Below are positions 52,416 to 61,109 of a stretch of DNA of 64,000 nt, piece after piece (positions within the stretch are counted from its first letter, which is position 1; the number at the start of each line of letters is the position of its first letter). The notes below the pieces were generated by a model. It was given only the letters and a program-made list of their open reading frames with translations, was not told the origin of the DNA and ran no database searches. Source of the stretch: Bdellovibrio sp. ZAP7 (GTDB lineage: Bacteria > Bdellovibrionota_B > Oligoflexia > Oligoflexales > RGVZ01); contig CAMDKS010000008.1 of NCBI GenBank assembly GCA_945900755.1, positions 1-64,000 of the forward strand, in the 5' to 3' direction. Position numbers and translations under genes: made by a program.

Positions 52416-53253
52416 TGGCCGCCAAAATTTCAAATATTCGAGAAATGGTGACACGCATGGAATCGCGGTGGCAAATTAGGTCCAGCATTCCATGATCCAA
52501 TAAGTATTCAGCTCGCTGAAACCCCTCAGGCAGTTGGGTGCGAATGGTTTGCTCGATGACTCGAGGACCAGCAAAACCGATTAGTGCATTTGGTTCACCG
52601 ATATTAATATCGCCTAGCATTGCAAAACTAGCCGCAACGCCGCCTGTTGTGGGGTGGCATAAAATTGAAATATAGGGTGCTCCGGCCTCCCGCATTTTGG
52701 AAACGGCCGCACACGTTTTTGCCATTTGCATGAGACTAATGAGTCCCTCTTGCATGCGCGCCCCGCCCGAAGAGCTTACAATAACCGCTGGCTCAAGGCT
52801 TTCGGCCGCACGTATTAATAGTCTTGCAATTTTCTCCCCAACTACAGATCCCATGCTTCCACCCATAAACTGAAAGTCAAAGACTCCCAAATGATAAGGT
52901 CGACCATTCACGGTGGCACGTCCAGAAACAAAGGCGTCGAATCGGCCTGTTTTTTTCTTTAGCTCGCTTAGCCGGGTGGCATAAGGCTTGCTGTCCGCAA
53001 ACTTAAGCGGATCAGCACTATGGAGGTTCGTATCCATCTCAACAAACGATCCCTCGTCCACCAAACTATGAATACGATCCCATACTGCAAGCGGGTAATG
53101 ATGATCACACTTAGGACATACATTTAGATTTTCATGAAGTTCTTTGCGAAGAATGATCTCTGCACATTTAACGCATTTTTCCCACAGTCCATCGGGGGTG
53201 TCAATTCGTTCACTGATTGCAATCGGTGCTTTTTCTCTATCTAACCATGCCAT
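52399..53253 (-). CDS. accD: acetyl-CoA carboxylase carboxyltransferase beta subunit
   Basis: A 284-residue enzyme subunit. The N-terminal zinc finger is complete: Cys27, Cys30, Cys46, Cys49. The crotonase-fold core includes FQFMGGSMGSVVGEKIARL and SSSGGARMQEGLISLMQMAK, which form the oxyanion and acetyl-CoA site. With AccA it moves CO2 from biotin to acetyl-CoA to make malonyl-CoA, the first step of fatty acid synthesis. Start 53253 has AAGGA 7 nt upstream. It is the first gene of the accD-folC-lptD operon. Confidence 0.96.
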   Translation of the reverse strand: MAWLDREKAPIAISERIDTPDGLWEKCVKCAEIILRKELHENLNVCPKCDHHYPLAVWDRIHSLVDEGSFVEMDTNLHSADPLKFADSKPYATRLSELKKKTGRFDAFVSGRATVNGRPYHLGVFDFQFMGGSMGSVVGEKIARLLIRAAESLEPAVIVSSSGGARMQEGLISLMQMAKTCAAVSKMREAGAPYISILCHPTTGGVAASFAMLGDINIGEPNALIGFAGPRVIEQTIRTQLPEGFQRAEYLLDHGMLDLICHRDSMRVTISRIFEILAANVQKH

Positions 53254-53592
53254 GGATGGATCCTTCACAAGTCGGGCTCATTTATAGGAGCAATTAGGTG
53301 GCGAGGGTAACTCGTTCCTTATTATGCGTCAACCGCAGGCCCAATAACGCAGTCGTAGTTTTTTTAAAGGGCCCTAAAAAAATTATTGCAATCATCAGAA
53401 TTGCTGATATGCTCCTAATTAAATAACATTAGAAGTGCAGTTTCCGTAATTTATTCTGAGTCTTATCCTAACGATTCATCCTGTCAAAATATCCAATCGA
53501 GTATTCGATGGAAGTGGCTTGCTAGGGTCAGGTAAGGAGCGAATTGCGGCCAGTGTCTCCAGAAGTCTTTAATCCAAGGAAGGGATATAAGA
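53254..53592. other. divergent promoter region of 339 nt
   Basis: Gap between accD (minus) and the small Cys-rich gene (plus). It holds a T7-AAA-GGGCCC-T-A7 near-palindrome at 53359-53382 and a small hairpin ATCAG-AATTG-CTGAT at about 53394-53408, both in the AT-rich middle. I see no coding frame of note and no clear -35/-10 pair. Confidence 0.4.
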
Positions 53593-53874
53593 ATGCTCTG
53601 CTCACGTTGCCCCCATCATGTTCGCCATGGCCATCTGGCCGAAGATCGAAAAACCATTGAATTTAAAGACCGCTGCGGCCTAAAAATGCGCCAAGGCAAA
53701 GAGGAAGCCTGTGATAAGGTTCCTTTTCAAAAAGGCTTTAACTACATGGAATGCGATGTGTATCACGTTACTTTCAAAAGTACTGGTCAACGCAACGATT
53801 GTATTCCAACCAGTGACTTCCAATTTTCTGACTCTTTAAGCAGCACTCCGCTCGCCGAGATGGAATTGCTTTGA
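53593..53874 (+). CDS. small Cys-rich protein of unknown function
   Basis: A 93-residue protein with a strong AGGAAGGG site about 7 nt before its ATG. Six Cys: CSRC at 3-6, then Cys28 (DRCGLK), Cys40 (EEACDK), Cys54 (MECDVY) and Cys69 (NDCIP). The first pair plus nearby His (PHHVRHGH) suggests a metal site. There is no signal peptide, so it should be cytoplasmic with zinc or an Fe-S cluster rather than disulfides. No family recognised. A hairpin separates it from xth. Confidence 0.7.
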   Translation: MLCSRCPHHVRHGHLAEDRKTIEFKDRCGLKMRQGKEEACDKVPFQKGFNYMECDVYHVTFKSTGQRNDCIPTSDFQFSDSLSSTPLAEMELL

Positions 53875-53880
53875 CGAGCT

Positions 53881-53908
53881 AAGCGCAGACCACTAAAGTC
53901 TGGCGCTT
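53881..53908 (+). promoter_or_regulatory. stem-loop abutting the xth start codon
   Basis: AAGCGCAGAC (53881-53890) pairs with GTCTGGCGCTT (53898-53908) with one bulged G and a 7-nt loop. The stem ends exactly one base before the xth ATG and covers the place where a ribosome site should be. No U-run follows. It may limit xth translation or mark the 3' end of the small Cys-rich gene. Confidence 0.55.
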
Positions 53909-54697
53909 ATGGTTAAAGTCACTACATGGAATGTAAATTCAGTAAATTCACGTCTAGAACGTATTCAAGCGTTTTTAGCACGCGAGGCTCCTGATTATTT
54001 GTGCTTACAAGAACTCAAATGCGTCGATGAAAAATTTCCTACCGAAGCTTTTCATAGCTGCGGCTATGAGTCTGCAATATTTGGACAAAAAGCATATAAT
54101 GGCGTCGCAGTTCTTTCAAAAAAGCCTGTGGAGATCTTGTTTAAGAATTTTGACGACGACCCTTCCGATCTACAGTCTCGTACAATTACCGTACGCACCA
54201 ATCACGGCTTCGACTTAATAAGTGCTTATGTACCGAATGGACAGGCGTTCGGCAGCGAAAAATATGCCTATAAAATGCTATGGCTCAAACGTGCAAAGTT
54301 GTTTTTGGCTCGACACTGGAAACCAAGCTCACCACTTGTTCTCGTAGGGGATTTCAATATTGCTCCCGAGGATCGCGACGTTTATGATCCTGTTGCCTGG
54401 AAGGATCACATCCATTGCTCTACTGACGAGCGAAATGCGCTGGCTGAATTAACCGCCTTTGGTTTGATCGATACTTTTCGGATGCATGAACAGGGGGCGA
54501 ATCTCTTTTCATGGTGGGATTATCGTGAAATGTCGTTTATGCGAAATAAGGGTCTTCGCATTGATTTAATTTACTGCACCCCACCCACTGCTGCAAAATG
54601 TCGAAGCGTGATGATCGATCGCGATGAGCGGCGAGGAGAAAAACCTTCGGACCACGCTCCCGTATCAGCTGTTTTTGACGTCCCTTTAGAAAACTAA
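53909..54697 (+). CDS. xthA: exodeoxyribonuclease III (AP endonuclease)
   Basis: A 262-residue nuclease of the ExoIII/APE1 family that cuts abasic sites and degrades 3' ends in base-excision repair. Motifs: TWNVNSVNSRL at the start, CLQELK (metal-binding Glu), VGDFNIAP (catalytic Asp/Asn), RIDLIYCTPP and the final SDHAPVSAVF (Asp-His). Length is normal. The Shine-Dalgarno is weak and lies inside a hairpin. Confidence 0.95.
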   Translation: MVKVTTWNVNSVNSRLERIQAFLAREAPDYLCLQELKCVDEKFPTEAFHSCGYESAIFGQKAYNGVAVLSKKPVEILFKNFDDDPSDLQSRTITVRTNHGFDLISAYVPNGQAFGSEKYAYKMLWLKRAKLFLARHWKPSSPLVLVGDFNIAPEDRDVYDPVAWKDHIHCSTDERNALAELTAFGLIDTFRMHEQGANLFSWWDYREMSFMRNKGLRIDLIYCTPPTAAKCRSVMIDRDERRGEKPSDHAPVSAVFDVPLEN

Positions 54698-54741
54698 ATA
54701 TTGAACGCATTGTTTTGCGACTACATCGGAGAAAGCACCAA

Positions 54742-57174
54742 GTGACCACAAAAAATTCTAATTCTACACCCGCGAGTAACTTGGGTGGACCAGCCCCCAG
54801 CCTGACAAAAAGCCAGGTGCTAAAAGACTACGGGGTGATTACCCTTAGCCGACAAGCAAGCTTAGTTGGGCGCAAGGAAGTATTAAACGGAAAAGCAAAA
54901 TTCGGAATCTTTGGCGACGGCAAAGAGCTGGCTCAAGTGGCCATGGCTCATGCCTTTAAAAATGGTGACTGGCGTTCTGGGTACTACCGCGATCAAACCG
55001 TCATGATGGCCGTCGGAGGGTTAACGGTTAAGCAATTTTTTGCCCAATTATTTGCCGACACTGATGTAACGCATGAGCCCGCAAGTGCTGGTCGGCAGAT
55101 GAACAATCATTTTGCGACACGGTTGATTGATGATCAGGGGCAGTGGCTCGATCAGTTGGCACAACCCAACACGTCGTCTGACATCTCGCCAACAGGAGGC
55201 CAAATGGCTCGACTCGTTGGCCTAGCGTATGCTTCGAAGCTCTATCGTGGCAATAAGCGTCTAAGTGGACAAACCAAGTTCACTCACGCAGGCAATGAGA
55301 TTGCCTTTGGAACGATTGGCAATGCGTCGACTTCTGAGGGTCTTTTTTGGGAGGCCATGAACGCTGCCGGTGTTCTCCAAATCCCAATGCTTATGAGTGT
55401 ATGGGATGATGCCTATGGCATTTCTGTTCACGCAAAATATCAAACCACCAAACAATCGATCTCAAAGATTATGGCTGGTTTTAACTACGAAACGGATCTC
55501 AAAGGCATTGCCCTGCATGTGGTGAAGGGGTGGGATTACGAAGCCTTAGTGGCCACCTATCTAAAAGCCGCAGAGGCTTGTAGGCGAGATCACATTCCTC
55601 AGCTTGTCCATGTCATCGAAATGACCCAGCCTCAGGGTCACTCCACGTCGGGCAGTCACGAACGCTACAAAAGTAAAGAGCGCCTGCAGTGGGAAGAAGA
55701 ATTTGACTGTGTCGCACGAATGAGGGCCTGGATTATTTCGACCGGTATTGCAACGGCCGCCGAGGTGCAAAAAATTGACGACGAATCCCTAAAATCTGTA
55801 GAAACAGCCAAAAATGAGGCTTGGACCGACTACCTTCGGCCCCTTGAAAAAGAACGGGACGATGCCGTCAACATCTTAGAAGCGGTCGGAGCTAGCACCG
55901 GAAAGGAAGACATTTGTCAGAGGGCTGTTCAAGAACTTCGTCGGCAGCCGGCCTTATTTAGACGCAACGTCCAAAGTTTACTCAAGCGCGTTTTGTTTCA
56001 AATGAATGATATTTCCCAAGATGACAAACGGACTTTGCTTCGATTTATTGAGCGCCACGAGGCTGTAAACCAACGCCGTTATTCCAGTCATTTATTTAGC
56101 GAAACAAACCGCTCTGCACTGTTAGTCAAGGACGTTAGCCCCAAATACTCGGCTACTAGTGAAAAAGTGGACGGGCGGCAAGTGATTCAAAAATTTTTTG
56201 ATACTGCCATCAGTCGAGATCCGCGAATTTTTATTTGTGGAGAAGACGTGGGTCAACTTGGTGGCGTGAATTTGGAATTTGAAGGCCTGCAAGAAAAATT
56301 TGGAGAATTGACGGTCACCGATACCGGCATTCGTGAGGCCACTATATTTGGACAAGGTATTGGCGCTGCTATGCGTGGACTAAGGCCTATCGCTGACATT
56401 CAATATCTAGATTATCTACTTTATTGTTTTCAGGGTATGAGCGACGACCTCGCAACGTTGCACTACCGAACGGCTGGCGGTCAAATAGCTCCCATAATCG
56501 TTAGGACTAAAGGTCACCGGCTTGAGGGGGTTTGGCATAGTGGCTCTCCCATGGGAACAATCATAAATGGTGTTCGTGGAGTTCACGTTTGTGTGCCTCG
56601 CAATATGGTTCAGGCGGCAGGCATGTACAATACACTTCTTCAAGGCGACGATCCCGCTCTCGTGATCGAAGTTTTGAACGGCTACCGGCTAAAAGAAACA
56701 ATTCCAGACAACCTTGGTGACTATACGGTGCCACTTGGAGTGCCAGAGATTCTCCACGAAGGTACAGACGTGACGTTGGTTACTTATGGTGCATGTATTC
56801 GCATTGCACAGGAGGCGATGAAGCTTCTCGAGGATATTGGGATTAGTGTGGAATTAATGGACGTGCAAACTTTATTGCCGTTTGACCGGTTTGGAAAAAT
56901 TGGTGAATCCTTGGCCAAAACGAATGCTCTCGTTTGCATGGACGAGGATGTTCCTGGGGGGGCATCTGCTTTCATGTTGCAACAAATTTTGGAAGATCAG
57001 AAATCTTATGACCGCTTAGATGCGGCTCCACGTACATTAACGTCAAAGGCCCACCGTGCGGCCTATGCCTCAGATGGCGACTACTACTCGAAGCCAAATG
57101 CAGAAGATGTTTTCGAATTAATTTACTCCATGATGCATGAACGCTCTCCGTCGCGTTATCCAAGTCTTCGATAA
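54742..57174 (+). CDS. fused alpha/beta E1 of a branched-chain 2-oxoacid (2-oxoisovalerate) dehydrogenase
   Basis: An 810-residue fusion of E1-alpha and E1-beta. I start at GTG 54742 with GGAG about 10 nt upstream; TTG 54715 adds nine residues. The alpha half (about 15-420) has the thiamine diphosphate loop GTIGNASTSEG...WDDAYGIS, where the usual GDG and NN positions read GNA and DD. The beta half (about 465-800) has FICGEDVGQLGGV, the transketolase pyrimidine domain and the C-terminal VTLVTYGACIRIA domain. It decarboxylates 2-oxoacids and passes the acyl group to E2. No E2 or E3 gene is in the window. Confidence 0.88.
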   Translation: MTTKNSNSTPASNLGGPAPSLTKSQVLKDYGVITLSRQASLVGRKEVLNGKAKFGIFGDGKELAQVAMAHAFKNGDWRSGYYRDQTVMMAVGGLTVKQFFAQLFADTDVTHEPASAGRQMNNHFATRLIDDQGQWLDQLAQPNTSSDISPTGGQMARLVGLAYASKLYRGNKRLSGQTKFTHAGNEIAFGTIGNASTSEGLFWEAMNAAGVLQIPMLMSVWDDAYGISVHAKYQTTKQSISKIMAGFNYETDLKGIALHVVKGWDYEALVATYLKAAEACRRDHIPQLVHVIEMTQPQGHSTSGSHERYKSKERLQWEEEFDCVARMRAWIISTGIATAAEVQKIDDESLKSVETAKNEAWTDYLRPLEKERDDAVNILEAVGASTGKEDICQRAVQELRRQPALFRRNVQSLLKRVLFQMNDISQDDKRTLLRFIERHEAVNQRRYSSHLFSETNRSALLVKDVSPKYSATSEKVDGRQVIQKFFDTAISRDPRIFICGEDVGQLGGVNLEFEGLQEKFGELTVTDTGIREATIFGQGIGAAMRGLRPIADIQYLDYLLYCFQGMSDDLATLHYRTAGGQIAPIIVRTKGHRLEGVWHSGSPMGTIINGVRGVHVCVPRNMVQAAGMYNTLLQGDDPALVIEVLNGYRLKETIPDNLGDYTVPLGVPEILHEGTDVTLVTYGACIRIAQEAMKLLEDIGISVELMDVQTLLPFDRFGKIGESLAKTNALVCMDEDVPGGASAFMLQQILEDQKSYDRLDAAPRTLTSKAHRAAYASDGDYYSKPNAEDVFELIYSMMHERSPSRYPSLR

Positions 57175-57235
57175 ATAATTGTAACTAAATGTTCAAATCA
57201 GTGTTTCAATAAGTGAGAACTAGTCAGGAAGAATT

Positions 57236-57820
57236 ATGGCAAAACTATATTTTAGGTATGGTGCGGTTGGCTCCGCAAAAACACTAAACCTTTTGGCTGT
57301 GACACATAATTATCAGCAACAAAAAAAATCGGTTTTTCTAATGAAGCCTAAACTTGACGATCGTTTTGGTAGTCAGGATGTTTCGTCAAGAGCTGGTCTT
57401 AGCAAAAGGGCCGACATGCTTCTTTCTGACGATACGGTGCTCGACCCAGAGCTATTAAAGGGTAAGGATTGTATTTTAGTAGATGAAGCGCAGTTTCTTA
57501 GCAAATCGGTCATTGATCAGTTTCGGACGATTGCGACGGTGCAAAACATACCGATTATCTGTTATGGGCTGCGTACAGATTTCCGCGGCACCCTGTTTGA
57601 GGGCAGTAAGCGTCTTTTTGAAGTGTCCGATTCCCTAGAGGAGATTAAGACCACCTGTGCGTTCTGTAATCGTAAGGCCATTTTCAATCTCAAACTCATA
57701 GATGGCAAAGCTAGTTTAACTGGACCGACCATTGAACTTGGGGCTGAGGAAAAGTATCTGCCGGCCTGTTCCAAATGCTACAGATTACAAATTGAGCAGC
57801 AGTATGTTGCAACAGTGTAA
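57236..57820 (+). CDS. tdk: thymidine kinase
   Basis: A 194-residue type II thymidine kinase that phosphorylates thymidine to dTMP in the salvage pathway. The P-loop is GAVGSAKT (9-16), where the usual third Gly is Ala; relatives with Ser or Ala there exist. DEAQF (83-87) gives the catalytic Glu. Zinc ligands CAFC and CSKC are present, and the lasso loop lies between. GGAAG lies 4 nt before the ATG. It stands alone. Confidence 0.94.
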   Translation: MAKLYFRYGAVGSAKTLNLLAVTHNYQQQKKSVFLMKPKLDDRFGSQDVSSRAGLSKRADMLLSDDTVLDPELLKGKDCILVDEAQFLSKSVIDQFRTIATVQNIPIICYGLRTDFRGTLFEGSKRLFEVSDSLEEIKTTCAFCNRKAIFNLKLIDGKASLTGPTIELGAEEKYLPACSKCYRLQIEQQYVATV

Positions 57821-57972
57821 AAAGTATTCGGCTCGTTTGAGACGTTCTTAATCATGGTTAGCAGACTGTGATTAGTGGTCGCTTTTTTAATTGCATTAAT
57901 TTTAAGAATTAGTTAACTCTGTCCCAGAATTCTCTGACGTGAACAGGTAAAACTAGTAAATGAGAAATATTA

Positions 57973-58464
57973 ATGCGCTTTAACTTATTGATGATTATAG
58001 CAGTACTTTCCGTCCAGACCGTCTCCACTCCCCGGGTGGTTGCAAGCAATTTTCAAGAAGTCTATACAGCGGCCAAAAATATTTTGTCTGGAAAAAAATT
58101 CAAGAATGAAGAAGGCACGATACTATCCTTTGGCGAAGTTCAGTTGATCGCTGGATCTGCCGCAGCTTTTCTTCCTGTCACCATCGAATCGGTAGATGGC
58201 AATAAACTAAGCCATTTGGAATTTATCGACAGAGACGGCGTTCAAATTCGCATGAGCAAAATTGTTCAAGCTCAGGTTGAAAACACATTTGCTATAACTG
58301 TTTCCGCGCCATACAATGTTTTGAGCATTCGTCCGCTTGACACAGATAACGTGGAATTCCTAAGCCGTGACTGCGTCTACAAAAAGAATGAGGACATTCA
58401 TGTCTGCTATATCAAAACAAAAGTTGGCGGCGAAGTGTACTCTAGCGTTTACACAGAATTCTAA
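57973..58464 (+). CDS. exported protein of unknown function
   Basis: A 163-residue protein with a signal peptide (about 1-25, ends RVVAS). The mature part is strand-rich (SAAAFLPVTIESVDG, RIMSK-like and FAITVSAPYNV segments) with two Cys near the end (RDCVYKK and HVCYIK), nine residues apart, probably a disulfide. No family recognised. No clear Shine-Dalgarno precedes ATG 57973. Its 3' end overlaps the start of the HAD hydrolase gene by 65 nt. Confidence 0.7.
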   Translation: MRFNLLMIIAVLSVQTVSTPRVVASNFQEVYTAAKNILSGKKFKNEEGTILSFGEVQLIAGSAAAFLPVTIESVDGNKLSHLEFIDRDGVQIRMSKIVQAQVENTFAITVSAPYNVLSIRPLDTDNVEFLSRDCVYKKNEDIHVCYIKTKVGGEVYSSVYTEF

Positions 58465-59095
58465 TATCGTGATTTGTCCAACACCTTGCGTGCTCGTTTT
58501 TGATCTCGGCAAAGTGCTCATTGATTTTGATCTTAATCGTGCGGTCGAGCAAGTGTCCAAAGCAGCTGACCTACCAGCTCATTTAGTCAAAAAATTTCTG
58601 TTCGATGATGGCCTTGAATATCAATTTGAGGCGGGAGCCTTTGATTTTTTGACGTTGCACAAACGGTTTGAAGCCCACTTCAATCTGAGCATTAGTCGCG
58701 AAGTACTGGCCTTTGCTGCGTCCGATGTGTTTACACCAATGCCTGCAAGCATTCAATTTTTGCAAGTACTTCGCCAAAAATACAAAGCTAAAATCCCCTT
58801 CGTTTTGCTTTCGAATACCAATGAAATTCATTGGGACTACATTGAAAAAAACTGGCAGGTCTCCCAGTGGTTTGATCATGTGATCTTGTCGTTTAAAGTA
58901 AAATCAATGAAACCAAGTCCGGAAATATACCAAGAAGTGGCTCGAATGACGGGGCAAGCGCCTGAGACGTGTTTTTTTGTCGACGATATTCTCGCAAATG
59001 TTGAGGGGGCTCGCCGCGAACGCCTTGATGCTGTGCTGTTTTCTGGTGTTGATTCATTATCCCAAGATCTTTTGCGGCGGGGAATTTTTATTTAG
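58400..59095 (+). CDS. HAD-superfamily hydrolase (YihX-like phosphatase)
   Basis: A 231-residue phosphatase-like protein. HAD motif I is VFDLGKVLIDF (nucleophile Asp), II LLSNTNEIH, III Lys in KSMKPSPEIY, and IV FFVDDILANVEGA. This is the sub-group whose relatives dephosphorylate sugar phosphates; the substrate here is unknown. ATG 58400 has GAGGA 5 nt upstream and overlaps the previous gene by 65 nt; GTG 58469, just after that gene's stop, is the alternative and would drop a poorly conserved N-terminus. Confidence 0.87.
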   Translation: MSAISKQKLAAKCTLAFTQNSNIVICPTPCVLVFDLGKVLIDFDLNRAVEQVSKAADLPAHLVKKFLFDDGLEYQFEAGAFDFLTLHKRFEAHFNLSISREVLAFAASDVFTPMPASIQFLQVLRQKYKAKIPFVLLSNTNEIHWDYIEKNWQVSQWFDHVILSFKVKSMKPSPEIYQEVARMTGQAPETCFFVDDILANVEGARRERLDAVLFSGVDSLSQDLLRRGIFI

Positions 59096-59377
59096 CAGCG
59101 AATTAAAACTCTTCAACGAATTGGCGCTTGGATTCGTCCATTCAGCTCAGCCCTTTTTTTGACTACTCCGCCAATAGTTTTAAGGCATTAATATTATTGC
59201 TACTATTTGATTTGTTGGTTTATTGTACAACCGACGAAGGCTACCGCCTGACTGCAACCGACTAAAATAACTACTGATTAAAATTAACCCTCAAAGTATT
59301 CGAAGTGTCACAGAGACCTTGCTACCTTACTTATAAGCAATCAAGACCTCGTTATTTTTCTCCTAGAGAGTAAACCC

Positions 59378-59434
59378 ATGAACTTGATTGTGCCTGTTGT
59401 ACCCACAATAGGAAGCGGATCTTTGTCATTTTAG
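59378..59434 (+). CDS. possible 18-residue leader peptide
   Basis: ATG 59378 opens a frame for MNLIVPVVPTIGSGSLSF ending in TAG 59432-59434, with AGAGAG about 7 nt upstream. It runs into the first arm of the structured region at 59407. An upstream peptide whose translation changes folding of the RNA below is possible, but a short frame can arise by chance. Confidence 0.2.
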   Translation: MNLIVPVVPTIGSGSLSF

Positions 59435-59626
59435 ATTTCGATTAAACCAAAGTGAGGCGAGGCTTCTTTGCTCAATTGCCGCTTCCTGTGCTCCATTAGG
59501 AGGACCCCTCCAATTTGCCTCTGGCTTTCCAGAGGCGTCACAGCCGATGACTTCTCACTTTGCGAAATTTAGGATGATGCCCCAGTAGCCGGGGCCGGTG
59601 ACCTCCAGATTAGTGGATGCACCGGC
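59387..59626 (+). ncRNA. candidate structured RNA or long 5' leader in a 743-nt gene-free region
   Basis: The gap 59096-59838 has no credible gene but many perfect inverted repeats: ATTGTG/CACAAT (59387-59409), a 9-bp closing stem AGGAAGCGG/CCGCTTCCT (59410-59418 with 59479-59487), GGAGG-ACC-CCTCC (59499-59511), GCCTCTGG-CTTT-CCAGAGGC (59517-59536), GCCCC/GGGGC (59579-59595) and GCCGGTG/CACCGGC (59594-59600 with 59620-59626) holding an inner TCCA/TGGA. The last two overlap by two bases, so they may compete. A further CCGCA-AGGT-TGCGG hairpin lies at 59712-59725. The strand is inferred from the globin gene downstream. It could be a small RNA or a riboswitch-like leader. I cannot match it to 6S, tmRNA, SRP or RNase P RNA. 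Confidence 0.5.
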
Positions 59627-59838
59627 TCTTCCTCCCTCTGAAATCAGGCTCCTTTAACCAAAAGCTGCCAAAAAATGCTTTGAAATATAACAGGAATTGC
59701 CCAAGCGGCGGCCGCAAGGTTGCGGTAACGCATTGAAATTAATCATTAAAAATAATTATTTTGATTATTTAACAACCTCGCCTCAAGTCTTTTTGTAGCC
59801 CTCCGAAGCCATCTAGGATGTTTTGATAGGAGGCCATC

Positions 59839-60336
59839 ATGACAAATTCATTCTTAGAAGATACCGTACTCACAGATAGCCTGACAGCCGAGTCTAATCG
59901 CGGGAAATCGCTGTTTGAACGCTTTGGCGGCAGGGCAACTCTTGAACGCGTTCACATTATCTTCTACGACAAGCTTTATGCGCACCCGTGGCTGAGCTCA
60001 TTTTTTATCGGCATCAATCAAAAGCTTATTGAAAACCAACAATCAGATTTCTTTTCACAGCTAACGGGTGGACCGAAAAACTATAGCGGCCGAATGCCGC
60101 AGCATGCTCATGCCCATATTTTTATTTCCGAAGAGCTTTTTCTCGTACGACACGAACTATTAAAGGAATCTCTCATCGAAGGCCGAGTGACGTCACCCGA
60201 GCTAGAAGAATGGTTAAAAATAGACATGGCATTCAAAAGAGTACTATCCAAACAATCACCTCGTGACTGCCAAAAGCGTTATGTCGACGAAGATATCGCG
60301 GTGATCCCTGATCCACATTCCCGCAAGGCCTCATAG
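59839..60336 (+). CDS. truncated haemoglobin
   Basis: A 165-residue protein with a truncated-globin core (about 25-150): LFERFGGRATLERVHIIFYD in helices A-B, FFIGINQ, LTGGPKNYSGRMPQ, and a His cluster HAHAH (89-93) of which His91 best fits the proximal haem ligand. It resembles group II. Such globins bind O2 or NO and help with nitrosative stress or redox chemistry. A strong TAGGAGG site lies 5 nt before the ATG. The long structured leader upstream suggests RNA-level control. The C-terminal extension (about 140-165) is not conserved. Confidence 0.85.
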   Translation: MTNSFLEDTVLTDSLTAESNRGKSLFERFGGRATLERVHIIFYDKLYAHPWLSSFFIGINQKLIENQQSDFFSQLTGGPKNYSGRMPQHAHAHIFISEELFLVRHELLKESLIEGRVTSPELEEWLKIDMAFKRVLSKQSPRDCQKRYVDEDIAVIPDPHSRKAS

Positions 60337-60509
60337 GGCGTTGGGGATGTTAACAGCCAGTGCTGGAAAAAGATTGGAGTTTCGACTACATGCAACTGAA
60401 TTCTAACCTTAACCTCAGAATTTCAGCAACAAACGAAGTTTTTTGACATGCTCATCCATAAAGCGACTCGTACGAGAGAGAAATAAAATCGTTGTTACAG
60501 GTCCTGAAT

Positions 60510-61109
60510 TTACGCAGCTCGTCCCGCCGTGGCAAAACGAATTAGGCGCTCAAACTCGCCTGTATCTGCTTGACGCAGCGCGGCCAGGTACTCCTTCCTA
60601 TCAATAGAATCACCGACCAAGGTGTCTCGGGCGCCCCAAGAAAGAGGTGGTTGTTTTAGGTATTCGAGATACATGTCGGCCGTTAGACGACTTACCCGAC
60701 CATTGCCGTTTGGGAATGGATGAATAGAGACAAGACGGTGATGAAACCTGATAGCTGTCTCAATCGGTTGAAACGTTTTGTGCTGTTCCCAGTAGATTAC
60801 GTCATCACATAATTTCTTAAGTTCTTCGGGAATCTCGTGCCAAGACACGCCAAAGTTTGTTTCGTGTTGTCGAAATTTCCCTGCCCACCTCCACGTTAGA
60901 TCAAACATCTTCTTATGAAGAAACTTGATACCTTCTATACTAACAAGTTCACGCTTCAGCTTTCGACTCTTGCTCGCCCAAACTACTGCAATTTGAATAT
61001 TGGTTTGTTCGAACTCGTTAAGTTCGCTTTGAAGTGTGAGACGTGGGATCAAACCTTTGGCAGCATCTGGATTTAAAGGAGTTACTCCTTCAGGATACTT
61101 AATCTCCAT
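60510..61109 (-). CDS. mobile mystery protein B (Fic/DOC family)
   Basis: A 199-residue Fic-fold protein with catalytic motif HPFPNGNGR (130-138, His130). The LTWRWAGKFRQHETNFG segment and overall length match mobile mystery protein B. It is probably an AMP- or similar nucleotide-transferase; the target is unknown. It starts immediately after the TAG of the XRE regulator gene (TAGATG junction), so the two are translated together as a toxin-antitoxin-like pair (inference). No inhibitory [S/T]xxxE[G/N] helix is obvious. Confidence 0.9.
   Translation of the reverse strand: MEIKYPEGVTPLNPDAAKGLIPRLTLQSELNEFEQTNIQIAVVWASKSRKLKRELVSIEGIKFLHKKMFDLTWRWAGKFRQHETNFGVSWHEIPEELKKLCDDVIYWEQHKTFQPIETAIRFHHRLVSIHPFPNGNGRVSRLTADMYLEYLKQPPLSWGARDTLVGDSIDRKEYLAALRQADTGEFERLIRFATAGRAA

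Noticed and set aside
53359..53382. Intrinsic terminator around GGGCCC
   Set aside because: The GC palindrome leaves no loop and the flanking A/T runs do not pair in register.
57236..57820. Inactive thymidine kinase because of Ala in the P-loop
   Set aside because: All other motifs are intact and small residues at this position occur in known relatives, so loss of function is not supported.
57849..57874. Terminator after tdk (TAATCA/TGATTA stem followed by TTTTTT)
   Set aside because: The stem is short with wobble pairs and the T-run is 10 nt away, so it is too weak to call.
59387..59626. 6S RNA, tmRNA, SRP RNA or RNase P RNA
   Set aside because: None of the conserved sequence blocks of these RNAs is recognisable, so only a generic structured-RNA call is made.
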